The position numbers and the translations under genes were made by a program. A stretch of DNA of 10,285 nt from a bacterium (GTDB taxonomy: Bacteria; Bacillota_A; Clostridia; Lachnospirales; Lachnospiraceae): contig SFQZ01000087.1 of the NCBI GenBank assembly GCA_004562915.1, positions 1 to 10,285 of the forward strand, read 5' to 3'. Position 1 is the first letter of the stretch. Every line of letters begins with the position of its first letter. Under the pieces are notes generated by a model. That model was not told the origin of the DNA, did not search any database, and saw only the letters and a list, made by a program, of their open reading frames with translations. Shown piece by piece: positions 1-6,251 of this stretch.

Positions 1-84
1 CCCTGCTCGATTCCCTGCTCAATTCCCTGCTCAATTCCCTGCTCAATTCCCTGCTCAATTCCCTGTTTAAGTCCCTGTTTAAGT
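1..84. repeat. 12-bp tandem repeat, 7 units, within coding sequence
   Basis: Seven consecutive 12-bp units: five of CCCTGCTCAATT type (1-60, the first with one change, four identical at 13-60) and two of CCCTGTTTAAGT type (61-84). Read on the minus strand they encode GIEQ and GLKQ in frame, so unit gain or loss keeps the reading frame. The array reaches the left edge, so total copy number is unknown. Confidence 0.97.
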
Positions 85-815
85 CCCTCAGCCACTGCTG
101 CTTTTCTCTTCATTTCCAATTCATCCGCAAACCATTCTTCATACAATTCTCTTAACGCATCACACATAACTTTCCGTTCCTCCTCGATCACTTTTCTGTT
201 TGCCCGAAGAATAATATCCATCACAGCCTGATAATAAACCGATTCCTTCTTCATCTCGTACCGGTCAAGCAGCTCCATGAATTCTTCTTTTTCTTTATAA
301 TCGTTCCTTATACTTTTCAACCAGAAATTATTTGTATCGGACAATTCCTTTGTCACCACTAATTGAATCGGGAACGCTGCTCCTGTCAGATAATATATTC
401 CGCCCTCCTTTTTTACTATGTGCATATGCCATACTTTCTTCAGATGTTCTAACATCTTCCCTGGATAGGAATGGGCAACAAATGTAATTGTAATTTCTTC
501 CGGATCTATTTCCATTACTTTATCCGTATCTGCCTGATAACGACAGGCATACCCAAATACATTATAGAAATCGTTAATACTGAGATAGTCTTCCGGCGAT
601 TTATATTCAATTATATTGTGCTTCCTGAATATTCGTCCAATATTCTTACGAATACGAATTCCGACATCCTTTTTGACAATCAGAACATCTATCTGCATCG
701 GTTTCTTTCCCAGGAGGTGTTCCTCTTCTATTAGCAGATTATCCATATTTTCCTCAAGTTCAATTCTTAGCGCAGAGGTAAACGCTGAATGCCATTGCAG
801 TTTTACTTCCTGCAT
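1..815 (-). CDS. Rpn-like PD-(D/E)XK nuclease family protein, C-terminus cut by window edge
   Basis: The frame is open from ATG at 815 to the left edge (271 codons seen), so the C-terminus is missing. Residues 41-95 carry the signature of the Rpn/'putative transposase' PD-(D/E)XK group found in many Clostridia: QIDVLIV (D43), then IIEYKSPEDYLS (E70-x-K72), then NDFYNVFGYACRY. D43, E70 and K72 fit the nuclease catalytic set. Residues 165-240 are charged and helical. From residue 244 the protein becomes GLKQ x2 then GIEQ x5, encoded by a 12-bp repeat. The start is set by AAAGGAG at 822-828, 6 nt from the ATG at 815; the ATG at 819 is in another frame and soon stops. Known Rpn proteins are DNA endonucleases that promote RecA-independent recombination; that activity is inferred here, not shown. 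It sits alone on its strand behind its own probable promoter. Confidence 0.82.
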   Translation of the reverse strand, partial: MQEVKLQWHSAFTSALRIELEENMDNLLIEEEHLLGKKPMQIDVLIVKKDVGIRIRKNIGRIFRKHNIIEYKSPEDYLSINDFYNVFGYACRYQADTDKVMEIDPEEITITFVAHSYPGKMLEHLKKVWHMHIVKKEGGIYYLTGAAFPIQLVVTKELSDTNNFWLKSIRNDYKEKEEFMELLDRYEMKKESVYYQAVMDIILRANRKVIEEERKVMCDALRELYEEWFADELEMKRKAAVAEGLKQGLKQGIEQGIEQGIEQGIEQGIEQ

Positions 816-965
816 CCATTTCTCCTTTCAGTATATTACACTATTTTTTTCGTGCGCAATAAAAACAATTAGTTACTTTCATTGCAAACTTTCTTGTGTT
901 TTATACTGGTTTCTCCGCAATGTCACTCTCTAAAATAATGCTTTCCTGATTTTTTGATTACATTC

Positions 966-994
966 AATATAAAAAATAGAACGACCGATGTCAA
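966..994 (-). promoter_or_regulatory. Probable sigma-A promoter of the Rpn-like gene
   Basis: On the minus strand, TTGACA (994-989) and TATATT (971-966) are separated by 17 bp, a near-consensus vegetative promoter. Transcription would start near 959, giving a leader of about 144 nt before the ATG at 815. Two TCGATAAA repeats lie just upstream (1009-1036), a position suited to a regulator. Confidence 0.6.
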
Positions 995-1084
995 TAGCCT
1001 TTTGCCAATCGATAAATAAAGTGATATTTCGATAAAATTCGACGTTTAAAACAGTCTACCACCACATTTTAGCGTATGCATGGC

Positions 1085-1127
1085 AAAAAAGATGAGAAGA
1101 CCTTCACTTTCATGAAACTCTTCTCAT
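1085..1127 (-). terminator. Rho-independent terminator of nitroreductase gene
   Basis: A perfect 9-bp stem (1092-1100 with 1119-1127) has an 18-nt loop that contains a further TTCA/TGAA pairing. On the minus strand it is followed by a C and six Ts (1090-1085). It lies 32 nt past the nitroreductase stop codon. Confidence 0.75.
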
Positions 1128-1158
1128 TTTCTGAAAAGTCATCTACCAAATATTCTCT

Positions 1159-1683
1159 CTAGAATTTTTCTCTGTGGATCTTCTCCACCGGAAGTTTATC
1201 CAGCTCATATGCTGCTTTTTCTTCGTTCGGTACTCCTACCGTCAGGATTGCAAGGAGTTTATAATTCTCCGGATAGCCGAGAATATCTCTTACATACTCT
1301 TCTGTATCTCTTCCGTCATCTGCTTTACGGAGTCTTCCCTGTACCCAACAGCTTCCAAGTCCGAGGGCATGTGCCATCAAGTGCATGTTGCTCATGACTG
1401 CTGAACAGTCCTCAATCCATACATCAGAAGCATCACCGTTCCCGACAACAACGATCGCGCAAGCTGCTTCTTTCAGCATTTTAACAGAGCCTGCACGGCA
1501 TCCGGCCATTTTCTGAAGAACTACTTTATCTTCAACTACGATAAAATCCCATGGACGGATCGCTTTACCGGATGCGGAAAGCATACCTGCCTGTAAGATT
1601 TTTGTGATATCTTCCTCTGACACTGCATCGTCTTTGTAGCTTCTGACACTGCGTCTTGTTCTCATAAGTTCCAGTAATTCCAT
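1159..1683 (-). CDS. Nitroreductase family protein (FMN-dependent)
   Basis: A 174-residue protein of the nitroreductase superfamily: homodimeric cytoplasmic flavoproteins that use NAD(P)H to reduce nitro compounds, quinones or other acceptors. Visible marks are the N-terminal RTRRSVRSY (8-16), which contributes FMN-phosphate-binding arginines; SASGKAIRPWDFIVVED (36-52), the usual 'A/S-PS..N.QPW.F' segment; LGLGSCWVQG (107-116); and a C-terminal GVPNEE (150-155). Length matches the short members of the family. The ATG at 1683 has AGAGG about 9 nt upstream. The gene is monocistronic, with a strong promoter at 1754-1782 and a terminator at 1085-1127. It has an unusual number of cysteines (C62, C75, C93, C112). 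The physiological substrate cannot be read from the sequence. Confidence 0.92.
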   Translation of the reverse strand: MELLELMRTRRSVRSYKDDAVSEEDITKILQAGMLSASGKAIRPWDFIVVEDKVVLQKMAGCRAGSVKMLKEAACAIVVVGNGDASDVWIEDCSAVMSNMHLMAHALGLGSCWVQGRLRKADDGRDTEEYVRDILGYPENYKLLAILTVGVPNEEKAAYELDKLPVEKIHREKF

Positions 1684-1753
1684 CGTCTTCTACCTCTCTT
1701 CTTATCTTCTAATCTTGCTATTTTAAGATAGTTTGCAGCAATTCTCTCCTTTA

Positions 1754-1782
1754 ATTTTATTTTCTTATTTCCAAATTGTCAA
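1754..1782 (-). promoter_or_regulatory. Sigma-A-type promoter of nitroreductase gene
   Basis: On the minus strand, a consensus TTGACA (1782-1777) and TAAAAT (1759-1754) are 17 bp apart. The start would be near 1747, leaving a leader of about 64 nt. The -35 overlaps the inverted repeat ATTGT-N6-ACAAT (1775-1790), which could bind a repressor. Confidence 0.7.
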
Positions 1783-1837
1783 TTTACAATATCGTTTCGA
1801 TGGTGTAAACTTCTCTCTGGAATCGCTCTATAAATTG

Positions 1838-1846
1838 TGCTATGAT
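1838..1846 (+). promoter_or_regulatory. Possible extended -10 promoter of FAD dehydrogenase
   Basis: TATGAT at 1841-1846 is preceded by TG-C (1838-1840), an extended -10 element; no good -35 is seen 17 bp upstream. A transcript from about 1853 would have a leader of roughly 170 nt containing the 1900-1940 hairpin. A weaker alternative is TTTACA (1784-1789), 17 bp, TAAACT (1807-1812). Confidence 0.4.
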
Positions 1847-1899
1847 AAGAGCAGAAAAACATATACGACAAATAGGAAATGTTAAGAAGTGACTACATC

Positions 1900-1940
1900 G
1901 GAACTCGTATTCTTATCCCCAAAATAAGACTGCGAGTTCC
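1900..1940 (+). other. Long imperfect hairpin in the leader of the FAD dehydrogenase
   Basis: GGAACTCG (1900-1907) pairs with CGAGTTCC (1933-1940), a 3-nt stretch follows with one mismatch and one G-U pair, then TCTTAT (1911-1916) pairs with ATAAGA (1924-1929) around a 7-nt loop. CAT/ATG can extend the base (1896-1898 with 1943-1945). There is no U-run after it, so it does not look like a terminator. I recognise no riboswitch class. It may be a leader RNA element or a copy of a dispersed palindrome. Confidence 0.6.
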
Positions 1941-2011
1941 TTATGTTATTAGGGAAACTGCATATCCTATAAAAAAGTGTCTTCTGTAAATGTTGTACAG
2001 ACCACATGACG

Positions 2012-2018
2012 AAAGGAG
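2012..2018 (+). promoter_or_regulatory. Ribosome binding site of FAD dehydrogenase
   Basis: AAAGGAG lies 6 nt before the ATG at 2025 and fixes that start. Confidence 0.85.
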
Positions 2019-2024
2019 ATCATT

Positions 2025-3395
2025 ATGAAATATGACATTATTATTATCGGCGCAGGACCGGGGGGAATTTTTTCTGCATATGAATTAGTAAAGCAGAATG
2101 CCGATTTAAAGATTGCCGTATTTGAGCTGGGCAACCCGCTCGAAAAACGGCGCTGCCCAATCGACGGCGAAAAAGTAAAATCTTGCATAAACTGCAAAAC
2201 GTGTGCAATCATGAGCGGTTTTGGCGGTGCAGGTGCATTTTCTGATGGAAAATACAATATTACCAATGATTTTGGCGGTACACTCTACGAACATATCGGG
2301 CGCAAAAAGGCAATCGAGTTGATGGAATATGTAGATGAAATCAACGTAACACACGGCGGAGAGGGAACGCGTATGTACTCCACAGCCGGAACCCGATTCA
2401 AAAAGCTCTGCATGCAGAACAAACTGAATCTTCTGAATGCTTCTGTCCGTCATCTGGGAACCGACATCAATTATGTGGTTCTGGAAAACCTTTACGCTGA
2501 ACTGAAAGATAAGGTTGAATTCCGCTTCAATTATCAGGTTGACCGCCTTGAGATGGCAGACGGAGGTTATCGCGTATACTGCGGCGAACAGTTTGACGAC
2601 TGCGAAAAATGTATTGTATCCGTAGGTAGAAGCGGTAGCAAATGGATGGAAAAAGTCTGTCGCGAAATGAAAATACCGACCAGCTCCAACCGCGTTGATA
2701 TCGGTGTGCGTGTGGAAATTCCGGCTGAAATCTTCTCTCACCTGACCGACGAACTCTACGAAAGCAAGATCGTATACCGCACTGAGAAATTCGAGGACAA
2801 TGTCCGTACCTTCTGCATGAATCCGAACGGAATCGTCGTAAATGAAAATACAAAAGGAATCGTGACCGTAAACGGACACAGTTATGAAGATCCCGCAAAG
2901 CAGACAGAGAACACAAACTTCGCCCTGCTTGTTTCCAAGCATTTCTCTGAGCCATTTAAAGACAGCAACGGATACGGAGAAAGTATTGCCCGTCTGTCAA
3001 ATATGTTGGGCGGCGGCGTGATCGTACAGCGTTTCGGGGATCTGATCCGAGGAAGACGAAGCAATGAGAAACGAATCGAAGAAGGACTGGTGCGCCCGAC
3101 ACTCGCCGCAACTCCGGGAGATTTGAGTCTGGTACTGCCGAAACGAATCCTTGACGGAATCATCGAGATGATCTATGCTCTGGATAAGATTGCACCGGGT
3201 ACCGCGAATGATGATACCCTTCTCTACGGCGTAGAAGTTAAGTTTTATAACATGGAAGTGGATATTGACGAAAACCTGGAAACGCCATACAAAGGACTGT
3301 ATGTGATCGGTGACGGAAGCGGTGTGACCCATTCCCTGTCCCACGCATCCGCAAGCGGGGTGTATGTGGCAAGGCATATTACGGGAACGGCTTAA
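2025..3395 (+). CDS. NAD(P)/FAD-dependent oxidoreductase, COG2509-type FAD dehydrogenase
   Basis: A 456-residue soluble flavoprotein. The N-terminus has a Rossmann dinucleotide-binding motif, IIIIGAGPGG (5-14), with an acidic residue (E35) ending the second strand. Next comes a cysteine cluster, C44-P and C54-x2-C57-x2-C60, and then GFGGAGAFSDGKYN (65-78), the signature I associate with the 'uncharacterised FAD-dependent dehydrogenase' group COG2509. The C-terminus carries the second FAD-binding block, GLYVIGDGSGVTHSLSHASASG (about 427-448). Full length for the family. The reaction is not known; the fold implies hydride transfer via FAD. The gene is monocistronic, divergent from a nitroreductase, and ends at a bidirectional terminator. 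The cysteine cluster could hold a metal or iron-sulfur centre, which is inference. Confidence 0.88.
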   Translation: MKYDIIIIGAGPGGIFSAYELVKQNADLKIAVFELGNPLEKRRCPIDGEKVKSCINCKTCAIMSGFGGAGAFSDGKYNITNDFGGTLYEHIGRKKAIELMEYVDEINVTHGGEGTRMYSTAGTRFKKLCMQNKLNLLNASVRHLGTDINYVVLENLYAELKDKVEFRFNYQVDRLEMADGGYRVYCGEQFDDCEKCIVSVGRSGSKWMEKVCREMKIPTSSNRVDIGVRVEIPAEIFSHLTDELYESKIVYRTEKFEDNVRTFCMNPNGIVVNENTKGIVTVNGHSYEDPAKQTENTNFALLVSKHFSEPFKDSNGYGESIARLSNMLGGGVIVQRFGDLIRGRRSNEKRIEEGLVRPTLAATPGDLSLVLPKRILDGIIEMIYALDKIAPGTANDDTLLYGVEVKFYNMEVDIDENLETPYKGLYVIGDGSGVTHSLSHASASGVYVARHITGTA

Positions 3396-3435
3396 AAAGC
3401 AAAAACTTATAGCAACTTCAATAAAAACCACAATC

Positions 3436-3474
3436 AAAAAGGGATGCATTTCACCCAAAGCAGCATCCCTTTTT
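3436..3474. terminator. Bidirectional terminator between convergent genes
   Basis: GGGATGC (3441-3447) pairs with GCATCCC (3463-3469), flanked by A5 (3436-3440) and T5 (3470-3474), so the hairpin has a U-run on either strand. It serves the FAD dehydrogenase (stop 3395) on the plus strand and the Uma2 gene (stop 3493) on the minus strand. Confidence 0.9.
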
Positions 3475-3492
3475 CTTACCTATTTGATAATT

Positions 3493-4032
3493 TCAAATAA
3501 CATTCGAAAAATCCATTTCAAAATCTTCAAATATTCCGGCCTTCACCATATCCGAGAAAGAAAATTCTTTTACGTCATCATTCTGGAAATTGTACACCGT
3601 AATTCTGTTTCTCTGTCTATCAACGATCCAATATTCCCTGACCCCAGCCGTTCGATACTTGAACAATTTTATCATATAATCCATACGCTGGCTCCCTTGC
3701 GAAGCAACTTCGATAATCCAGTCCGGTGCTCCCAGGCAGCCTTTTTCGTTCAATTTATTTCTATCACAGATAACAGCAATATCCGGCTCAACATAATTTT
3801 TATCATTTTCATTCAAAAATACGGCAAACGGCGCAATATATGGCTTACATGATCCATGATTGGAACGTATATAATTTGAAATTTCTCTGTATAGTTCCCC
3901 GACTATTTCCTGATGTTGTCTATTCGGAGGCGCCATCATATAAATCTGCCCATCAATCAATTCCGCCCTCTGCCCTTCCGGTAAATTGTAAATATCTTCA
4001 ATCGTATAGATCTTTTCACTCGCTAACGCCAT
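3493..4032 (-). CDS. Uma2 family endonuclease-like protein (DUF820)
   Basis: A 179-residue protein of the Uma2/DUF820 family, which has a PD-(D/E)XK nuclease fold. The family layout is complete: YTIEDIYNLPEG (9-20), AELIDGQI (23-30, E24), VEPDIAVICD (81-90, D84), DWIIEVAS (104-111, E108), KLFKYRTAGVREYWIVD (122-138). E24, D84, E108 and K122 or K125 are candidate catalytic residues. The usual S-P-S/T after the EV strand is S-Q-G-S here. The ATG at 4032 has GAGGA 6 nt upstream. It begins 24 nt after the stop of the DUF554 gene and has no promoter I can see, so it is probably cotranscribed with it. The terminator at 3436-3474 follows. Biological role of Uma2 proteins is poorly known; many occur in multiple copies in cyanobacteria and some Firmicutes. 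Confidence 0.88.
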   Translation of the reverse strand: MALASEKIYTIEDIYNLPEGQRAELIDGQIYMMAPPNRQHQEIVGELYREISNYIRSNHGSCKPYIAPFAVFLNENDKNYVEPDIAVICDRNKLNEKGCLGAPDWIIEVASQGSQRMDYMIKLFKYRTAGVREYWIVDRQRNRITVYNFQNDDVKEFSFSDMVKAGIFEDFEMDFSNVI

Positions 4033-4056
4033 ACCATATCCTCACTTTCCATGCCA

Positions 4057-4787
4057 TCAACTGACAAACGGCATAATATATGTAACCCATATCCAACTGC
4101 AGGGCATAACAAGTATCATCGCTGGTATCATATCCGCTGTCGGAAACATTTTCACTTTAATCATACGAAAACCTGTAGCAAGAAGAAGGAATCCGCCGCA
4201 GGCCTTGAAATCATTGATCATTGCAGGCGTCGTCAGTGGATAGATGATCCCTGCCAACAAAAACATCAAAAAGAAAATGAGAAACTGCGGAATTGCAATA
4301 ACGGCCACCACGCCTCCCAGAATGCAGGCAAAAATCAAAGCCGTGAAAAAATCCAAAATCGATTTTGCTATCAAAATGCTGTGATCGCCGTTCATACCTG
4401 AAATAATGGAACCATATATACCGGTTCCGCTGGCGCAGAACAAAACGATTACCGTGACAAGCGTATCTTCAAATTCCTTTTCCGATAACCCATGATTTCC
4501 GGATTTCATAAACTTTCCGATGATCGTTTCCATTCCTTTTGACGCTTTGTTAATCTTCTCTCCAAGATGCATGAGCAATCCGAACGATGTTCCAAAAATC
4601 ACTGCAAAAATAACTGCGGCATGTTCTCCATCAGTGCAATTGAGCTGATGCCCATCCCCATAGCGCAAATGCCGAAGATCATATTTAACTTTTCTTTGAA
4701 ATCAGCCGAGAGTCTGTTTCCCGCTATCATCCCCACAATACCGCCAACGATCACAGAAAGTGAATTGGCAATAATTCCGATTGGCAT
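4057..4787 (-). pseudogene. DUF554 family membrane protein, disrupted by a one-base frameshift
   Basis: Two adjoining frames together make one DUF554 integral membrane protein. From the ATG at 4787 (AGGAGG at 4795-4800, 7 nt away) the first frame gives 57 residues, MPIGIIANSLSVIVGG to IALMENMP (ending 4617). The match then continues in the other frame from 4616 as VIFAVIFGTSFGLLMHLGEKI to WVTYIMPFVS (stop 4057). Restoring one base at 4616/4617 (CCG-CAG to CCG-GCA) yields about 243 residues, the family's usual size, with several hydrophobic segments and GTGIYGS, AKSILDFFTA and DFKACGGFLLLATG blocks. The unshifted frame stops at the TGA about 15 nt later. It could be a true pseudogene, a sequencing error, or less likely a -1 shift at the T5 run (4606-4610). 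DUF554 function is unknown. It is first in a unit with Uma2. Confidence 0.85.
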
Positions 4788-4835
4788 ATACGTTCCTCCT
4801 TCCTGTTTCCACACTGAATATGCAACTCTAAATTC

Positions 4836-4864
4836 ATGATAACAAACCTTTCTTTTCAAATCAA
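4836..4864 (-). promoter_or_regulatory. Probable promoter of DUF554-Uma2 unit
   Basis: On the minus strand, TTGATT (4864-4859) and TATCAT (4841-4836) are 17 bp apart, giving a leader of about 42 nt to the ATG at 4787. Two near-identical 11-mers, ATCAAG(T/C)AATC on the plus strand at 4860-4870 and 4873-4883, overlap and flank the -35. Confidence 0.55.
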
Positions 4865-4901
4865 GTAATCAGATCAAGCAATCATATCCAGAATCATTTT
4901 C

Positions 4902-6131
4902 CTATCGCATCACATACCCTCTGTACTCCGTAGGAGTCATTCCGACAAGCTTTTTGAATGTTTTCGTAAAGTAACAAAGATCCGGAATTCCGCAATACGC
5001 CGCCACCGTCTGAATCTGCATATTGGTAGAGTTAAGCAGAAAGATTGCCTGGCCAATCCTCTTTCTTGTCACGTATTCTGTCAGGGTGAGACCGGTCTCT
5101 TTCTTAAACAGGGTTGACAGATAACTGGGATTCACTTCCAGAAGCTGTGCCTGCCTGCTGAGGCTTAAGTCCGCGGCCAGATCGGAATCAATATTGATCA
5201 TCACCCTTCTTATAACAGGAGAATATCCCCGAAGAGAATGATTCTTTACAAGAAGTGTATATTTTCTCACCATCTCTTTCATCAGCAAAGTCACCCCTTT
5301 TTCGGAAGTCTGAAGTTCGATTTTCTTTGCGAACTCCGCTGAGACTTTGTCGATATGGAATGGATGTACCGCGCAATTTTCCACCGTTTTTCTCAAGAGC
5401 GTGTTTGTGATGATCGCATAATTCTTGGCATTTCGTGTCCGGTCCGCCACCCGCTGTTCTACCGTCTGCAGGTTGATCCGGCCAAGATACATCTCGATCT
5501 TATGGAGCTGTCCTTTTGCAACTGCCTGAAGCATTTCATTTTCTGACAGATATTTTTCTTCCAGATTCTTCATTTTCATCTGCAGTTCATCCGGAGCTAT
5601 GAAAAGCTTCTCACTCTTCCCGGCATCAGGAAGGATCTCCGCTCCTCCGATTAACTCCTGCATTGTAAATGCATCCCTGGATCCCCAGATATTTTCCGCA
5701 AACACATTTACCAACATAAAAAGCGTGCTGGAATCCACCACGATCGGAACAGATTCATAACAGTCCTTAAATGCCGGATAGAGACTGGATGAAACATGAA
5801 ATTCCTGCGCTTTATTTAAGATTGCATCTTCGGTCCACGGGTTCATCGTATAAGGTCCGATGACCATATAAGACGGCACTTCGGTGTCCGGAAGCAGCAT
5901 GATGATAAAATTAAACAGAAATTCATCAAACACTTTGTAAATCGTGTTTGGCTTGCAGGAAGAGAAAAAACGATACACATATTTTTCATAATCGATCAGC
6001 TGAAACACAATTTTGCGTATTCCGCCTGCCATTTCTTCCACTTCCCCATACGGCTTTTTGAAAATCCTGACTTCAAGCTGCATATTTTCCATGATATCTG
6101 TAAAAAATTTTAGAGTAGCATCGTATTTCAT
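4902..6131 (-). CDS. AraC family transcriptional regulator
   Basis: About 409 residues from the chosen start. The last 107 residues are an AraC/XylS DNA-binding domain with two helix-turn-helix units: LSLSRQAQLLEVNPSYLSTLFKKETG in two parts around NPSYLS, and QIQTVAAYCGIPDLCYFTKTFKK, ending in the family's GMTPTEYR. The N-terminal 300 residues are not an obvious cupin arm; they are probably a ligand-sensing or partner domain, which I cannot name. The in-frame ATG at 6149 has no binding site and would lie only about 12 nt from the predicted transcription start. AGGA at 6141-6144 is well placed for the ATG at 6131 (ATG 6137 is too close), so 6131 is preferred. The gene is divergent from the symporter-GH2 operon and likely controls it. 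That role is inferred from position. Confidence 0.9.
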   Translation of the reverse strand: MKYDATLKFFTDIMENMQLEVRIFKKPYGEVEEMAGGIRKIVFQLIDYEKYVYRFFSSCKPNTIYKVFDEFLFNFIIMLLPDTEVPSYMVIGPYTMNPWTEDAILNKAQEFHVSSSLYPAFKDCYESVPIVVDSSTLFMLVNVFAENIWGSRDAFTMQELIGGAEILPDAGKSEKLFIAPDELQMKMKNLEEKYLSENEMLQAVAKGQLHKIEMYLGRINLQTVEQRVADRTRNAKNYAIITNTLLRKTVENCAVHPFHIDKVSAEFAKKIELQTSEKGVTLLMKEMVRKYTLLVKNHSLRGYSPVIRRVMINIDSDLAADLSLSRQAQLLEVNPSYLSTLFKKETGLTLTEYVTRKRIGQAIFLLNSTNMQIQTVAAYCGIPDLCYFTKTFKKLVGMTPTEYRGYVMR

Positions 6132-6167
6132 TCTCATTCTTCCTTCCATATTTTGTCTTACATTCCA

Positions 6168-6196
6168 ATTATTGTATATATTTTATTATTTTTCAA
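6168..6196 (-). promoter_or_regulatory. Probable promoter of the AraC-type regulator
   Basis: On the minus strand, TTGAAA (6196-6191) and AATAAT (6173-6168) are 17 bp apart, each one base off consensus. The start would be near 6161, a 30-nt leader to the ATG at 6131. A second candidate further upstream is TTGCTG, 17 bp, TATTAT. Confidence 0.55.
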
Positions 6197-6251
6197 CATA
6201 ATATAAAAATATTACAAATTCAGCAAAAATATTTCTCACTGGAATTTCGGA

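Larger units (their letters stand above)
816..1158. other. Intergenic region between Rpn-like gene and nitroreductase
   Basis: About 340 bp, AT-rich, with no credible gene. It holds, in minus-strand order, the nitroreductase terminator (1085-1127), two direct copies of TCGATAAA at 1009-1016 and 1029-1036 spaced 20 bp apart, the probable promoter of the Rpn-like gene (966-994), and an untranslated leader of about 140 nt. Plus-strand open frames here have no ribosome binding site. Confidence 0.7.
1684..2024. other. Divergent intergenic region, nitroreductase / FAD dehydrogenase
   Basis: About 340 bp between two divergently transcribed flavoprotein genes. It holds the nitroreductase promoter on the minus strand, an extended -10 promoter on the plus strand, a long hairpin (1900-1940) inside a 36-codon frame (1879-1989), and small inverted repeats: ATTGT-N6-ACAAT at 1775-1790, overlapping the nitroreductase -35, and ATCG-TTT-CGAT at 1791-1801. 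The two inverted repeats are possible operators. Confidence 0.7.

Noticed and set aside
1..84. The 12-bp repeats as a CRISPR array
   Set aside because: Units are contiguous without spacers and encode an in-frame GIEQ/GLKQ tail.
840..890. 13-codon leader frame (MKVTNCFYCARKK) in the Rpn-like gene's leader
   Set aside because: No proper ribosome binding site; the CxxC is too short to mean anything alone.
471..933. Overlapping plus-strand open frames opposite the Rpn-like gene
   Set aside because: No ribosome binding sites, composition unlike a real protein, and the minus strand carries a recognisable family motif over the same bases.
1717..1750. Short TTG-started leader frame of seven codons behind an AAAGGAG before the nitroreductase
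   Set aside because: A TTG start and seven codons are too little to support; the AAAGGAG may be chance in an A/G-rich leader.
1775..1790. ATTGT-N6-ACAAT as a Rex redox-repressor site
   Set aside because: Rex sites have TTGT and ACAA arms separated by about ten bases in an 18-bp palindrome; here the gap between TTGT and ACAA is six, so the spacing does not fit.
1900..1940. The hairpin as a rho-independent terminator or a known riboswitch
   Set aside because: No U-run follows and no conserved core of a riboswitch class I know is present.
2106..2955. Minus-strand open frames of 278 and 142 codons inside the FAD dehydrogenase
   Set aside because: They are antisense to a clear COG2509 gene and their products show no domain; long antisense frames follow from the codon use of the real gene.
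4788..4859. Upstream ATG at 4859 as the start of the DUF554 protein
   Set aside because: It lacks a binding site, lies upstream of the predicted transcription start, and the family begins at MPIG, where AGGAGG is correctly spaced (ATG at 4787).
6132..6149. ATG at 6149 as the start of the AraC regulator
   Set aside because: No Shine-Dalgarno before it, while AGGA inside the first codons is well placed for the ATG at 6131; not excluded, since the difference is only six residues.
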